Positions 1 through 7,553 of a DNA stretch of 19,993 bases are shown here, one piece after another. This stretch comes from Gammaproteobacteria bacterium (GTDB lineage Bacteria > Pseudomonadota > Gammaproteobacteria > Pseudomonadales > Pseudomonadaceae). The stretch covers positions 1 through 19,993 of the forward strand of contig JAAZCO010000046.1 in assembly GCA_012513235.1 (NCBI GenBank). The letters are read 5' to 3'. Position 1 is the first letter of the stretch; every line of letters starts with the position of its first letter. The notes beneath the pieces are model-generated. The model saw only the letters and a program-made list of their open reading frames with translations. It was not told the DNA's origin and did no database searches. The position numbers were made by a program, and so were the translations under genes.

Positions 1-647
1 TATTGCAGTTCAGCAAAACCTAAGTAGCCACCTTCAATAATGCCGCCAGCAGTATGGGGGTTGACGTGACTGCCCAGCGGCGCCGCCATCGAGCCATCTG
101 CGGCAATTTCATAACCATAGAAATCATTGAGTAAACGGTTAATGCCTTCTTCGCCGTTACCATAAGCCTGTTCTTGCTCAGGGTGCAGATTACCCAATAG
201 CACGTTCAGCGCTTCAATGGCTGCCACACTGTGTCCCTGCCCCATCATCCAGGCGCGGGTTTCACCGGTTAACGCATTGAGTGCCATATAAGCGGCATAA
301 CCGGGCACCATATTCAGTGCGCCACCGGTGTGGCCTTCAGGCTGAACTTTAAAATCGTCGGCGGTCAAATCACTGCCATCGAGGTGCACTTTGCGGGCAT
401 AGGTCATATGCACCACCAGCGACATGCCTGCAGCGGTAATTTTATCCAGCGCAGCCATTTTACGGTAGACAGTGGCTAAGTCGGGCTGAGTTCCCGCTTG
501 CACAAGTTGATGGGCAAGACGATATACTGCAGCTTGTGTTTCAGCAGTATGCTCAATCGGGCCATAGCCCTTTTGCCACTGCGCAAAAGCTGGCTCAATT
601 TTAGCGTGTTCAGTTAAGTCAGCTAGGCTCGGCAAAATCTGATGCAT
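1..647 (-). CDS. Phosphoketolase/transketolase-like TPP enzyme, N-terminal part (cut by window edge)
   Basis: The frame is open for 215 codons from an ATG at 647-645 to the window edge with no stop, so the C-terminal part lies outside. A GGAG at 658-655 (minus strand) sits 7 nt before the ATG and decides the start; an ATG further upstream (660-658) runs into TAA after three codons. Residues 105-123 read EGHTGGALNMVPGYAAYMA, followed by GETRAWMMGQGHSVAAIEAL around 128-147. A Gly-His-rich first motif and a second GQGH motif resemble the substrate and cofactor end of phosphoketolases and transketolases, which split sugar phosphates using thiamine diphosphate. I recall close relatives being labelled xylulose-5-phosphate 3-epimerase or transketolase-like, so the precise reaction is uncertain. 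The gene diverges from the MBL-fold gene at 770. The family call is from memory of motifs; the reading frame itself is certain. Confidence 0.6.
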   Translation of the reverse strand, partial: MHQILPSLADLTEHAKIEPAFAQWQKGYGPIEHTAETQAAVYRLAHQLVQAGTQPDLATVYRKMAALDKITAAGMSLVVHMTYARKVHLDGSDLTADDFKVQPEGHTGGALNMVPGYAAYMALNALTGETRAWMMGQGHSVAAIEALNVLLGNLHPEQEQAYGNGEEGINRLLNDFYGYEIAADGSMAAPLGSHVNPHTAGGIIEGGYLGFAELQ

Positions 648-700
648 ATTAATACTCCATAAACTCGAATGTGGTGCAGTTTAAAGACAGCTCGATAAGG

Positions 701-712
701 GTATCATGATAC
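701..712. promoter_or_regulatory. 12-bp perfect palindrome in divergent promoter region
   Basis: GTATCATGATAC is a perfect inverted repeat in the 122-nt gap between the divergent phosphoketolase-like gene and the MBL-fold gene. It could be an operator for a dimeric regulator, or its TATCAT halves could serve as -10 elements in either direction. I see no convincing -35 box on either side, so the promoters themselves cannot be placed. Confidence 0.3.
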
Positions 713-769
713 TCATCAATAACCGCTCACCCAGTCACACTCTATTCACACAGCCAAGAAGGAATCTCC

Positions 770-2194
770 ATGGCCTTACTTAATTTTCTCGGTGCCATTC
801 AGCAAGTCACAGGTTCGTGCTACTTGATCGAAACATACGACAAGAAGAATATTCTACTCGAATGTGGCATGCAGCAAGGCGGTGATAGCGAAAACAACCG
901 TGATGACAATGGCAATGAGCCACGCTCAGCCTTTGCGTTTAATCCTGAAACCATTGATGCAGTGGTAATTTCACATGCGCACATTGATCACAGTGGTATG
1001 TTACCGCGTTTAGTCTCCGAAGGCTTTCGTGGTCCTATTTATGCCACCGACGCCACTTGTGAGTTAATGGAGTTAATGCTGCTCGACTCAGCCAATATTC
1101 AAGAAAAAGATGCCGAATGGGAAAACCGCTGGCGTGCGCGTAAAGGTCGCAAACCGATCAAGCCGATGTATGTCAGCGCCGATGCCGCGCGCGTGATGAA
1201 GCAATTAATCGCAGTTGACTATGAAACCCTCACCAAAGTTGTACCCAACGTTAAAGTCAGCTTCCATGATGCCGGCCATATTATTGGTTCAGCTATCGTT
1301 AAACTTGAGTTCCATGAGCCCAATGACAGTGTACGCACCTTGGTATTCTCAGGTGATTTAGGTGGCGGTTGCTCACCCCTGATGAAAGACCCTGTCGTAC
1401 TTAAACATGCTGATGTGGTGATGCTTGAGTCAACCTACGGTGACCGTAACCACCGCTGCAGTGAAGAAACACTGGATCAACTGGCTGAAATTCTGCAACA
1501 AGCCCACGAAGATGGCGGCAACGTACTGATTCCAGCATTCTCGGTCGGTCGCACCCAAGATATTTTATTCCACTTAGGTCGTTTCTATCAGGAAGGTCGC
1601 TTACCGCAGCATACGGTGTATTTAGACAGCCCTATGGCGATCCGCGCGAATGAAATCTATATGCGCCACCGTGAAGATTTTGATAAGGCCAACAGCCAAG
1701 CATTGACTGAAAACGGTTTTCACAATGCTAAAGATTGGCTACCCATCCTCAAGCTCACACCCACGCCTGAAGAATCTATGGCGATTAACAAGGTGACCAG
1801 CGGCGCTATTATTGTAGCCGGCAGCGGCATGTGCACCGGCGGCCGTATCATTCACCATTTTAAGCACAACCTATGGCGTGAAAACTGCCATATGATTTTC
1901 ACCGGTTTCCAAGCGCGTGGTACCACGGGTCGCGCTATTGTTGACGGTGCTAAAACGGTACGTGTCTTCCGTGAAGATATTATGGTTGGTCTGACAGTGC
2001 ATACCTTAGGTGGTTTCTCTGCACACGCAGGTCAATCTCAACTGATTGAGTGGGCCAGTAATTTTGAAAACAAGCCTGAACTGCATTTGATTCATGGTGA
2101 AGTTGAGAAAATGAAAATTCTGCAAGACGAGTTTAAACAGCGTTTAGATTGGGACGTAAACATCCCTGAACTAGGCGATCGTGTTGCTCTATAA
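770..2194 (+). CDS. MBL-fold/beta-CASP ribonuclease-like protein (RNA-specificity domain)
   Basis: This 474-residue protein has the metallo-beta-lactamase fold with an inserted beta-CASP domain, the architecture of CPSF73/Ysh1-type nucleases acting on RNA. Metal-binding motifs are visible in order: HAHIDH at 69-74, GH at 169-170, SGDLG with D196, STYGDR at 221-226, and the late histidines SAHAGQ (H419) and IHGE (H443). Between them lie beta-CASP markers: FSVGRTQ at 257-263 and GSGMCTGGR at 351-359. Bacterial members of this stand-alone class are usually annotated as MBL-fold hydrolases; their natural RNA substrates are mostly unknown. The ATG follows AAGGA by 7 nt. It is probably cotranscribed with the LOG-family gene, which starts 9 nt after its stop. 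All catalytic positions look intact, so an active enzyme is expected (inference). Confidence 0.88.
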   Translation: MALLNFLGAIQQVTGSCYLIETYDKKNILLECGMQQGGDSENNRDDNGNEPRSAFAFNPETIDAVVISHAHIDHSGMLPRLVSEGFRGPIYATDATCELMELMLLDSANIQEKDAEWENRWRARKGRKPIKPMYVSADAARVMKQLIAVDYETLTKVVPNVKVSFHDAGHIIGSAIVKLEFHEPNDSVRTLVFSGDLGGGCSPLMKDPVVLKHADVVMLESTYGDRNHRCSEETLDQLAEILQQAHEDGGNVLIPAFSVGRTQDILFHLGRFYQEGRLPQHTVYLDSPMAIRANEIYMRHREDFDKANSQALTENGFHNAKDWLPILKLTPTPEESMAINKVTSGAIIVAGSGMCTGGRIIHHFKHNLWRENCHMIFTGFQARGTTGRAIVDGAKTVRVFREDIMVGLTVHTLGGFSAHAGQSQLIEWASNFENKPELHLIHGEVEKMKILQDEFKQRLDWDVNIPELGDRVAL

Positions 2195-2203
2195 GGAGTT
2201 GTT

Positions 2204-3283
2204 ATGTCGTTTCAAAATGATGATTATTTAGCTCGCCAATACCAAGTCAGCAGTATTGATCTGGACAGCAAAATTGATGAACTACTGAAGTTAGCCGTAC
2301 CGCCGACCAGCGCTAATCTTGAACTGTATCGCGAAATGATGCTGACGGTTGCCCGCATGGCTGAAGCAGACCGCAATCGCTGGGATGCAAAAATCATGAT
2401 GCAAACCCTGCGCGAAATGGAAGCATCCTTTAGCTTACTTGAGCGCTTTAAGCGTCGCCGTAAAGTGACGGTATTTGGCTCAGCCCGTACCGCGCCTGAG
2501 CATCCTTTGTATCAACAAGCCAAAGAGTTGGGTGAAATCCTAGCCCGTCACAACCTAATGGTAATCACCGGTGCCGGTGGCGGCATTATGGCGGCAGCGC
2601 ACGAAGGTGCAGGTTTAGAAAACAGCCTGGGTTTAAACATTCACCTGCCCTTTGAGCAAGGTGCGAACGAGACAGTCAATGGCAGCGGCAATTTGCTCAA
2701 CTTCCATTTCTTCTTTTTACGTAAGCTGTTTTTTGTCAAAGAGGCCGATGCCTTGGTTCTGTGCCCAGGCGGCTTTGGTACCCTGGATGAAGCACTGGAA
2801 GTCTTGACCTTGATTCAAACAGGCAAGAGCCCACTGGTGCCCGTGGTACTGCTTGATCAAGAAGGCGGCACCTATTGGGACAAAGCGCTGGAATTTATGC
2901 GCGAAGAACTGGCGGATAAAAACTATATCTTGCCCAGCGATCTCGGTTTAATGCGCTTGGTGCGTACGCCACAAGCTGCAGGGGAAGAAATTGCCCGCTT
3001 TTATCGCAGCTTCCACTCCACACGCTGGTCCAATGGCACTTTTGTAGTGCGCATCAACCACCCTCTGAACAAGCACGCACTAGAAACATTGCATAAAGAG
3101 TTTGCTGATCTGTGTGTAAAAGGCGGCTTTAGTCAGGTTGCCTACTGCCCTGAAAAGCACAACGAGCCTGAGTTCTGCAATCAGCACCGCTTAGAGTTTG
3201 TATTTAATAACCGTGACTACGGTCGTTTGCGTGAGCTGGTTGATTTTATTAACTTGCCGCAACATTGGAAAACCAATAGCTGA
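2204..3283 (+). CDS. LOG-family (TIGR00730-type) Rossmann-fold protein, long form
   Basis: The protein has 359 residues. The Rossmann-like core carries FGSA at 91-94, GAGGGIM at 123-129, an RK pair at 173-174 and the hallmark PGGFGTLDE at 188-196. In the LOG family these residues form the nucleotide-monophosphate phosphoribohydrolase site that releases cytokinin-type or other bases; older labels call the family lysine decarboxylase. It is longer than the roughly 190-residue LOG enzymes, with about 80 extra residues at the N-terminus and a C-terminal extension of about 100, so it belongs to the long bacterial subgroup whose substrate is not established. AAGGAG overlaps the stop region of the upstream MBL gene and lies 6 nt before this ATG, indicating one operon. 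It may act on nucleotides in the cytoplasm; that is family inference only. Confidence 0.85.
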   Translation: MSFQNDDYLARQYQVSSIDLDSKIDELLKLAVPPTSANLELYREMMLTVARMAEADRNRWDAKIMMQTLREMEASFSLLERFKRRRKVTVFGSARTAPEHPLYQQAKELGEILARHNLMVITGAGGGIMAAAHEGAGLENSLGLNIHLPFEQGANETVNGSGNLLNFHFFFLRKLFFVKEADALVLCPGGFGTLDEALEVLTLIQTGKSPLVPVVLLDQEGGTYWDKALEFMREELADKNYILPSDLGLMRLVRTPQAAGEEIARFYRSFHSTRWSNGTFVVRINHPLNKHALETLHKEFADLCVKGGFSQVAYCPEKHNEPEFCNQHRLEFVFNNRDYGRLRELVDFINLPQHWKTNS

Positions 3284-3295
3284 TTGGATGGGCTG

Positions 3296-3329
3296 TGACA
3301 GTGGCGGGCACAAGTGCCCACCACTGTCA
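3296..3329. terminator. Strong hairpin between convergent LOG gene and pyrF
   Basis: Two 16-nt arms (3296-3311 and 3314-3329) pair with a single C/A mismatch around a 2-nt AA loop. The hairpin lies 12 nt after the LOG-gene stop and 28 nt beyond the pyrF stop on the other strand. It could stop transcription from both sides, but neither side has a T-run, so it is not a textbook intrinsic terminator. It could instead be an mRNA-stabilising hairpin or a dispersed REP-like element. Confidence 0.5.
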
Positions 3330-3357
3330 TCGATCAACACTAATCACTGGCGGATGA

Positions 3358-4047
3358 TCACGCCAACTCAGCCAAAATATCACGCAAGGCTTGCGCTGGA
3401 TCGGCCGCTTGCGTAATCGGGCGACCAATCACTAAGTAGTCTGAGCCTGCCTGCATGGCTTGTACGGGTGTCAAAATACGCTTTTGATCATCTTGAGCAC
3501 TGCCTGCTGGACGAATACCTGGCGTTACCAGTTGTCCTGCTGGCCACTGCTGCTTGAGTAAGCTCGCTTCTTGCGCTGAACACACCAAACCATCCATCCC
3601 CGCTGCTTCTGCTAAACGTGCCAAGCGCATCACTTGTTCAGCCGGAGCTACATCCAAGCCAATTCCAGCCAAGTCCGACTGCTCCATGCTGGTGAGCACA
3701 GTCACGCCAATTAACAATGGTTTTGGACCTTGATGCTGATCCAAGACTTCACGGCACGCCTGCATCATTTTCAAACCACCCGAGCAATGCACGTTGACCA
3801 TCCACACACCCATCTCAGCCGCGGCTTTGACTGCCATAGCAGTGGTGTTGGGAATATCATGAAACTTCAGATCTAAAAACACCTCAAAACCTAACGCATG
3901 CAGCCCTTGCACCACTTGCGGACCACTGCGGGTAAACAGCTCTTTACCAACTTTAAGGCGGCACTGCTGTGGATCTAAACGCTCAGCAAGGGCTAAGGCT
4001 TGAGCGGCACTGGGAAAATCAAGGGCAACAACAATAGGGCTGGACAT
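3358..4047 (-). CDS. pyrF: Orotidine 5'-phosphate decarboxylase
   Basis: PyrF catalyses the last step of de novo UMP synthesis, decarboxylating OMP to UMP in the cytoplasm. The 229-residue length is normal for the bacterial family. The catalytic network is present: K32 in RLKVGKELF, then D59, K61 and D64 in DLKFHDI. Phosphate-binding elements follow at TPGIRP (175-180) and IGRPI (207-211). The ATG at 4047-4045 has only a weak upstream purine stretch (GAGAC about 9 nt away). A minus-strand TACAAT at 4086-4081 could be a -10 element but has no good -35. The gene stands alone, convergent with the LOG gene and divergent from the DUF2897-fumC unit. Confidence 0.96.
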   Translation of the reverse strand: MSSPIVVALDFPSAAQALALAERLDPQQCRLKVGKELFTRSGPQVVQGLHALGFEVFLDLKFHDIPNTTAMAVKAAAEMGVWMVNVHCSGGLKMMQACREVLDQHQGPKPLLIGVTVLTSMEQSDLAGIGLDVAPAEQVMRLARLAEAAGMDGLVCSAQEASLLKQQWPAGQLVTPGIRPAGSAQDDQKRILTPVQAMQAGSDYLVIGRPITQAADPAQALRDILAELA

Positions 4048-4261
4048 GACTGAAGTCTCGTATCAATAAAAATCCGCTGCATTGTAGCCTTCCTCGCAGC
4101 AAAGTGCCGCATCGACTTGACCCCTGATTAGTTTTTCTAATCTAGGCCATACCCAAGGGTAATCACAAAGTCTAATAGCATAGTGCTACAATGACTGAAA
4201 TAAATGTTCTTGCAGGCCGCTGATTCTGGCAGTTCAAGCCATAAGGGTGTAGCATACCCCC

Positions 4262-4280
4262 TATGAGAGCCATTCTCATT
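4262..4280. promoter_or_regulatory. Possible Fur-box-like inverted repeat upstream of DUF2897-fumC
   Basis: The 19-nt segment TATGAGAGCCATTCTCATT contains ATGAGA and TCTCAT arms 5 nt apart. Its right half matches the classical Fur half-site ATTATCA at six of seven positions; the left half matches less well (four of seven against TGATAAT). It lies 22 nt before the DUF2897 start. Fur control would make biological sense because FumC is the iron-independent fumarase and one fumC operon of P. aeruginosa is Fur-regulated. Short imperfect match, so low confidence. Confidence 0.28.
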
Positions 4281-4302
4281 TGTAATGATTTTGGAGGTCC
4301 GC

Positions 4303-4473
4303 ATGCCTTGGTATATTTGGTTATTAATCGCCCTAGTACTCGGATCCATCGTCGCCAGCCTCATGCTGCTGCGCAGTACTGCTAACAAAATGCCGATTAG
4401 CGCTGAGAAATTAGAACTCATGCGGCAACGCAATGCCGAACTCGAAGCGCAAGAACGTCAGCAAGACCAGTAA
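4303..4473 (+). CDS. Small single-pass membrane protein, DUF2897-type
   Basis: This 56-residue protein starts MPWYIWLLIALVLG, has one hydrophobic helix (about residues 3-24) and ends in a charged, helix-forming tail rich in Glu, Gln and Arg. The pattern resembles small DUF2897 proteins of pseudomonads; no function is known. GGAGG at 4293-4297 lies 5 nt before the ATG at 4303, so this start is preferred over an in-frame ATG at 4285 that contains the ribosome binding site inside its reading frame. The stop is 28 nt from the fumC start on the same strand, so the two are likely cotranscribed. The 255-nt gap upstream (4048-4302) also holds a 6-bp hairpin at 4126-4142 and the Fur-like repeat. A TACAAT at 4187-4192 is a possible -10 without a good -35. 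Confidence 0.75.
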   Translation: MPWYIWLLIALVLGSIVASLMLLRSTANKMPISAEKLELMRQRNAELEAQERQQDQ

Positions 4474-4501
4474 CTCACTGTTTATATCGTTGGAGATTGT
4501 T

Positions 4502-5944
4502 ATGTCCCGTACAGAAACCGATAGTTTAGGTGCCATTGAAGTTCCCGCTAATGCTTACTGGGGCGCACAAACACAGCGTTCTAAGCAAAACTTTGTGATT
4601 GGCTCACAGCCCATGCCGCTAGCATTAATACGCGCGTTAGCTCAAGTTAAAAAAGCTGCTGCACGAGTCAATTCACGCCTTGGTGAACTGCCTAAAGATA
4701 TCGCTTTGTTAATCGAACAAGCTGCCGACGAAGTGATTGCTGGCAAGCTCGATGAGCACTTCCCTTTAGTGGTATGGCAAACCGGTAGCGGCACGCAAAG
4801 CAATATGAACGTCAACGAAGTGATTGCCGGTCGCGCTAATGAAATCGCCGGTCAAGGTATCGGTGGTAAGTCGCCTGTGCACCCCAATGATCACGTGAAC
4901 CGTGCGCAAAGCTCCAACGACTGTTTCCCCACAGCAATGCATATTGCTACTTTACAAGCAGTGCAGCACGACTTATTCCCAGCAGTAAAACTACTGCGTG
5001 ACGGTCTCAATAAACAAGCTCAGCGTTATGCCAACTTAGTTAAAACTGGCCGCACCCATATGATGGATGCCACGCCTGTGACCTTTGGCCAAGAACTCTC
5101 AGCCTTTGTCGCGCAACTGGACTACGCCACCCACGCTATTGAAGCCACCCTGCCCGCGGTCTGTCAGTTGGCGCAAGGTGGTACGGCTGTGGGTACAGGC
5201 TTAAACGCTAATGCTAATTTTGCCGAGAATATTGCTCGCGAACTAGCGTCTGCAACGAAACTGCAACTGACTTCAGCACCGAACAAATTCGCTGCACTGG
5301 CAGGTCATGAGCCATTAGTCAGTCTATCTGGCGCGCTGAAAACCTTAGCAGTAGCACTGATGAAAATCGCCAATGACCTGCGCTTACTCGGCTCAGGCCC
5401 ACGTGCAGGCTTAGCCGAAGTCCTGCTCCCTGCGAATGAGCCTGGCAGCTCAATTATGCCAGGCAAGGTCAACCCAACTCAGTGCGAAGCATTATCCATG
5501 CTGGCCTGTCAGGTGATGGGTAATGATGTGACTATCGGTATTGCCGCCAGCCAAGGCCACTTACAACTCAACGTATTTAAGCCGGTGATAATTCACAATA
5601 TGCTCGAATCCATTGAGCTACTGGCTGATGGTTGCCGCAATTTTCAAGAGCATTGTGTGGAAGGCATGCAAGCTAATGAGCAGCAAATGGCTGATCACTT
5701 AGAAAATGGCTTGATGTTAGTCACAGCACTCAACCGTCATATTGGTTATGACAATGCTGCGAAAATTGCGAAGAAAGCTTACGAAGAAAACCTCACGCTG
5801 CGCGCTGCAGCGATTGAGCTTGGCTTAGTGACTGACGAGCAGTTTAGCGAGTGGGTACGTCCAGAAGATATGCTGCACCCTACCCCGCATAAAGGTGAAA
5901 GTGTGAAACCCAGCTCCATCACCCGTCGCCGCAGCTGGTCTTAA
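4502..5944 (+). CDS. fumC: Class II fumarate hydratase
   Basis: FumC interconverts fumarate and L-malate in the TCA cycle and needs no iron-sulfur cluster. The protein of 480 residues (slightly longer than the usual 460) shows TGSGTQSNMN at 94-103, SSND at 137-140, TGRTHMMDATP with the catalytic His at 186, and the family signature GSSIMPGKVNP at 315-325 with S316. The start at 4502 is set by GGAG about 7 nt upstream and by alignment of MSRTETDSLG with known FumC N-termini; an in-frame ATG at 4433 lies inside the DUF2897 gene and is unlikely. The segment SQGHLQLNVF (350-359) has His where E. coli FumC has Asn in SGNFELNVF. Aspartase is an alternative within the superfamily, but the overall match is to FumC. 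Confidence 0.95.
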   Translation: MSRTETDSLGAIEVPANAYWGAQTQRSKQNFVIGSQPMPLALIRALAQVKKAAARVNSRLGELPKDIALLIEQAADEVIAGKLDEHFPLVVWQTGSGTQSNMNVNEVIAGRANEIAGQGIGGKSPVHPNDHVNRAQSSNDCFPTAMHIATLQAVQHDLFPAVKLLRDGLNKQAQRYANLVKTGRTHMMDATPVTFGQELSAFVAQLDYATHAIEATLPAVCQLAQGGTAVGTGLNANANFAENIARELASATKLQLTSAPNKFAALAGHEPLVSLSGALKTLAVALMKIANDLRLLGSGPRAGLAEVLLPANEPGSSIMPGKVNPTQCEALSMLACQVMGNDVTIGIAASQGHLQLNVFKPVIIHNMLESIELLADGCRNFQEHCVEGMQANEQQMADHLENGLMLVTALNRHIGYDNAAKIAKKAYEENLTLRAAAIELGLVTDEQFSEWVRPEDMLHPTPHKGESVKPSSITRRRSWS

Positions 5945-5951
5945 TCGCTGC

Positions 5952-6003
5952 AGCACGCTCACTCGGCGACAGCGTCCTGCCTCCCGGGTGAGCGTGCTTT
6001 GTT
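5952..6003 (+). terminator. Intrinsic terminator after fumC
   Basis: Arms 5952-5966 and 5984-5998 form a 15-bp stem with one U-G pair and a 17-nt loop, starting 7 nt after the fumC stop. The stem is followed by TTGTTAAG, a modest U-rich tail. Placement and stability support termination of the DUF2897-fumC transcript. Confidence 0.65.
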
Positions 6004-6018
6004 AAGTAAATTACTTTT

Positions 6019-6052
6019 ATCTCAGGGTCAACATTGATGCTGGCCCTGAGAT
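6019..6052. terminator. Second hairpin between fumC and pdxJ
   Basis: Arms 6019-6030 and 6041-6052 form a 12-bp stem with one U-G pair and a 10-nt loop. It lies between the convergent fumC and pdxJ and may back up termination or protect the 3' end of either mRNA. There is no U-tract on either strand. A 13-nt AAGTAA/TTACTT palindrome precedes it at 6005-6017. Confidence 0.35.
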
Positions 6053-6090
6053 GCTTGATACGCAGTTAAAACGCCTGCATCACAGATAAC

Positions 6091-6115
6091 GCAGCTGATT
6101 TGCAATATCAGCTAC
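6091..6115 (-). terminator. Hairpin overlapping the pdxJ stop codon
   Basis: AGCTGAT (6093-6099) and ATCAGCT (6107-6113) pair perfectly around a 7-nt loop, and one G-U and one G-C pair extend the stem. The pdxJ stop (6110-6108) lies within an arm. It may be a 3'-end hairpin of the lepA-pdxJ operon mRNA; the following bases are not U-rich. Confidence 0.3.
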
Positions 6116-6854
6116 GGCTTGCAGCATCTACAATCAGCGCCTTCATTTCTGCCACTGCAGCTGGAAAGCCTACAAATAACGCATGCGCGATAATGGCGTG
6201 GCCAATATTAAGCTCGTTAATACCGGCAATCGCGGCAATCGGCTCAACGTTATGGTAATTCAGACCATGACCAGCATTCACCACCAAGCCTTGCTTTAAG
6301 GCAATTTCAGTCGCCTTGCGAATCAACTGCAATTGTTTGCTTTGTTCAGCTGGGGTGACCGCATCGGAGTAATGACCGGTGTGCAATTCAATAGTGGTCG
6401 CACCAACGCGCTTAGCTGCTAAAATCTGCTGCTCATCGGCATCAATGAACAACGACACATCGCAACCCACTTTCTGCAAGCGCTCAACCGCTTTGGCAAT
6501 CCGCTCTTCTTGCGCGACCACATCCAAACCACCTTCAGTGGTCAGCTCCGCTCGGGTTTCTGGCACAAAGCAGGCATGCTCAGGACGAATTTCCTCGGCC
6601 AATGCCAACATTTCTTCGGTGACGCCCATCTCAAAGTTCATTGGCGTATGCATCACTTCACGCAACACGCGCACATCACGATCTTGAATATGGCGACGAT
6701 CTTCGCGCAAATGCACGGTAATACCATCCGCACCGGCCTGCTCTGCATCTAACGCGGCTTTGACTGGATCAGGATAACGCGTACCACGTGCCTGACGCAC
6801 AGTAGCTATATGATCAATATTGACGCCTAACAAAATACGCTTATTCAAATTCAT
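6108..6854 (-). CDS. pdxJ: Pyridoxine 5'-phosphate synthase
   Basis: PdxJ condenses 1-deoxy-D-xylulose 5-phosphate with 3-amino-2-oxopropyl phosphate to make pyridoxine 5'-phosphate, closing the vitamin B6 ring. From the ATG at 6854 the protein has 248 residues, normal for the family. Motifs: VNIDHIATVRQARGTRYPDP at 11-30, VHLREDRRHI at 47-56 (H48), FEMG with E75, ELHTGHYSDAV, NAGHGLNY at 193-200 (H196) and ELNIGHAIIA at 214-223. The ATG shares its A with the recO stop in a TGATG junction, so translation is probably coupled. A GTG one codon earlier (6857) is an alternative start; AAGGA lies 5 nt before the GTG and 8 nt before the ATG. It is the last gene of the lepA operon. Confidence 0.95.
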   Translation of the reverse strand: MNLNKRILLGVNIDHIATVRQARGTRYPDPVKAALDAEQAGADGITVHLREDRRHIQDRDVRVLREVMHTPMNFEMGVTEEMLALAEEIRPEHACFVPETRAELTTEGGLDVVAQEERIAKAVERLQKVGCDVSLFIDADEQQILAAKRVGATTIELHTGHYSDAVTPAEQSKQLQLIRKATEIALKQGLVVNAGHGLNYHNVEPIAAIAGINELNIGHAIIAHALFVGFPAAVAEMKALIVDAASRS

Positions 6855-7537
6855 CACTTAGATCCTTTTTGTATCAAAAACAATTCACGACTCATCAGCG
6901 CACGTCCACCTAAGTGAGCCGCCAACGCTTGACGCATTAAACGCTTGGCAGTGTGCAATACCCTTGGCTGCTGCCAATCTGCTGCTGCCAAGGCTAAGAT
7001 ATCGGCACCTAAAAAAACACCCGACTGCAACCGCGATACCGCTTCAAAGCCGCTTTGCGGTGACAGACGATACAACATTTGCGCATCCAATGCCTGCCCC
7101 TGCACATCTCGCTCAAAAGAAAAGCCATAACCCAGTTGCTCCAGCAAGCGCCATTCAAAAGTACGCAGCAAGGGCTCTAAAGCCACGCCCTGAGCTAAAC
7201 CTTGCACGGCCAGCATATAGTGCTCAAATAACACAGGTTGCGGATCATTGAGCGGCAGCAAGCGCACCAGCAACTCATTAAGATACATACCGCAAAATAA
7301 AGCCTGACCTTGCAAGGAATTAAAGCCACCGGCCGGCTCAATACGACTGATGGTTTTTAATTCACTGCGGCCGCGCAATTCAATATCTAAAGCAGAAAAA
7401 GGACGAGCAATACTACCGAGCTTACCCCGCGCACCACGCAACACTGCGGATACACGACCCGCTGGTGTAAATACATCCATCAAGGCGCTGGTTTCTTTAT
7501 AGGGACGACTGTGCAAAATAAAGGCTAACGACTGCAT
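6854..7537 (-). CDS. recO: DNA repair protein RecO
   Basis: RecO works with RecR (and RecF) to load RecA onto single-strand gaps coated with SSB, in recombinational repair. The 227-residue protein begins with the typical OB-fold region (LHSRPYKETSALMDVFTPAG, residues 8-27), followed by the RGARGKLGSIARPFSALDIE stretch near 34-53 and the helical C-terminal part with ELLVRLLP and FEWRLLEQLGYG. No zinc-binding cysteine cluster is visible, as in other gammaproteobacterial RecO proteins. GAGG lies 8 nt before the ATG. Its stop overlaps the pdxJ start by one base, while 54 nt containing a hairpin separate it from era. Confidence 0.92.
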   Translation of the reverse strand: MQSLAFILHSRPYKETSALMDVFTPAGRVSAVLRGARGKLGSIARPFSALDIELRGRSELKTISRIEPAGGFNSLQGQALFCGMYLNELLVRLLPLNDPQPVLFEHYMLAVQGLAQGVALEPLLRTFEWRLLEQLGYGFSFERDVQGQALDAQMLYRLSPQSGFEAVSRLQSGVFLGADILALAAADWQQPRVLHTAKRLMRQALAAHLGGRALMSRELFLIQKGSK

Positions 7538-7553
7538 AAGTGCGCCTCAAGGC

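Noticed and set aside
3198..3416. 72-codon plus-strand ORF across the LOG gene end and pyrF end
   Set aside because: It is a shadow of two well supported genes and runs through the intergenic hairpin.
4137..4433. 98-codon minus-strand ORF over the fumC upstream region
   Set aside because: It is antisense to the DUF2897 gene, which has a strong ribosome binding site and a clear membrane helix; the antisense product looks like random sequence.
4433..4501. Extended N-terminus of fumC from the ATG at 4433
   Set aside because: It would lie within the DUF2897 coding region out of frame; the ATG at 4502 has its own ribosome binding site and matches the family N-terminus.
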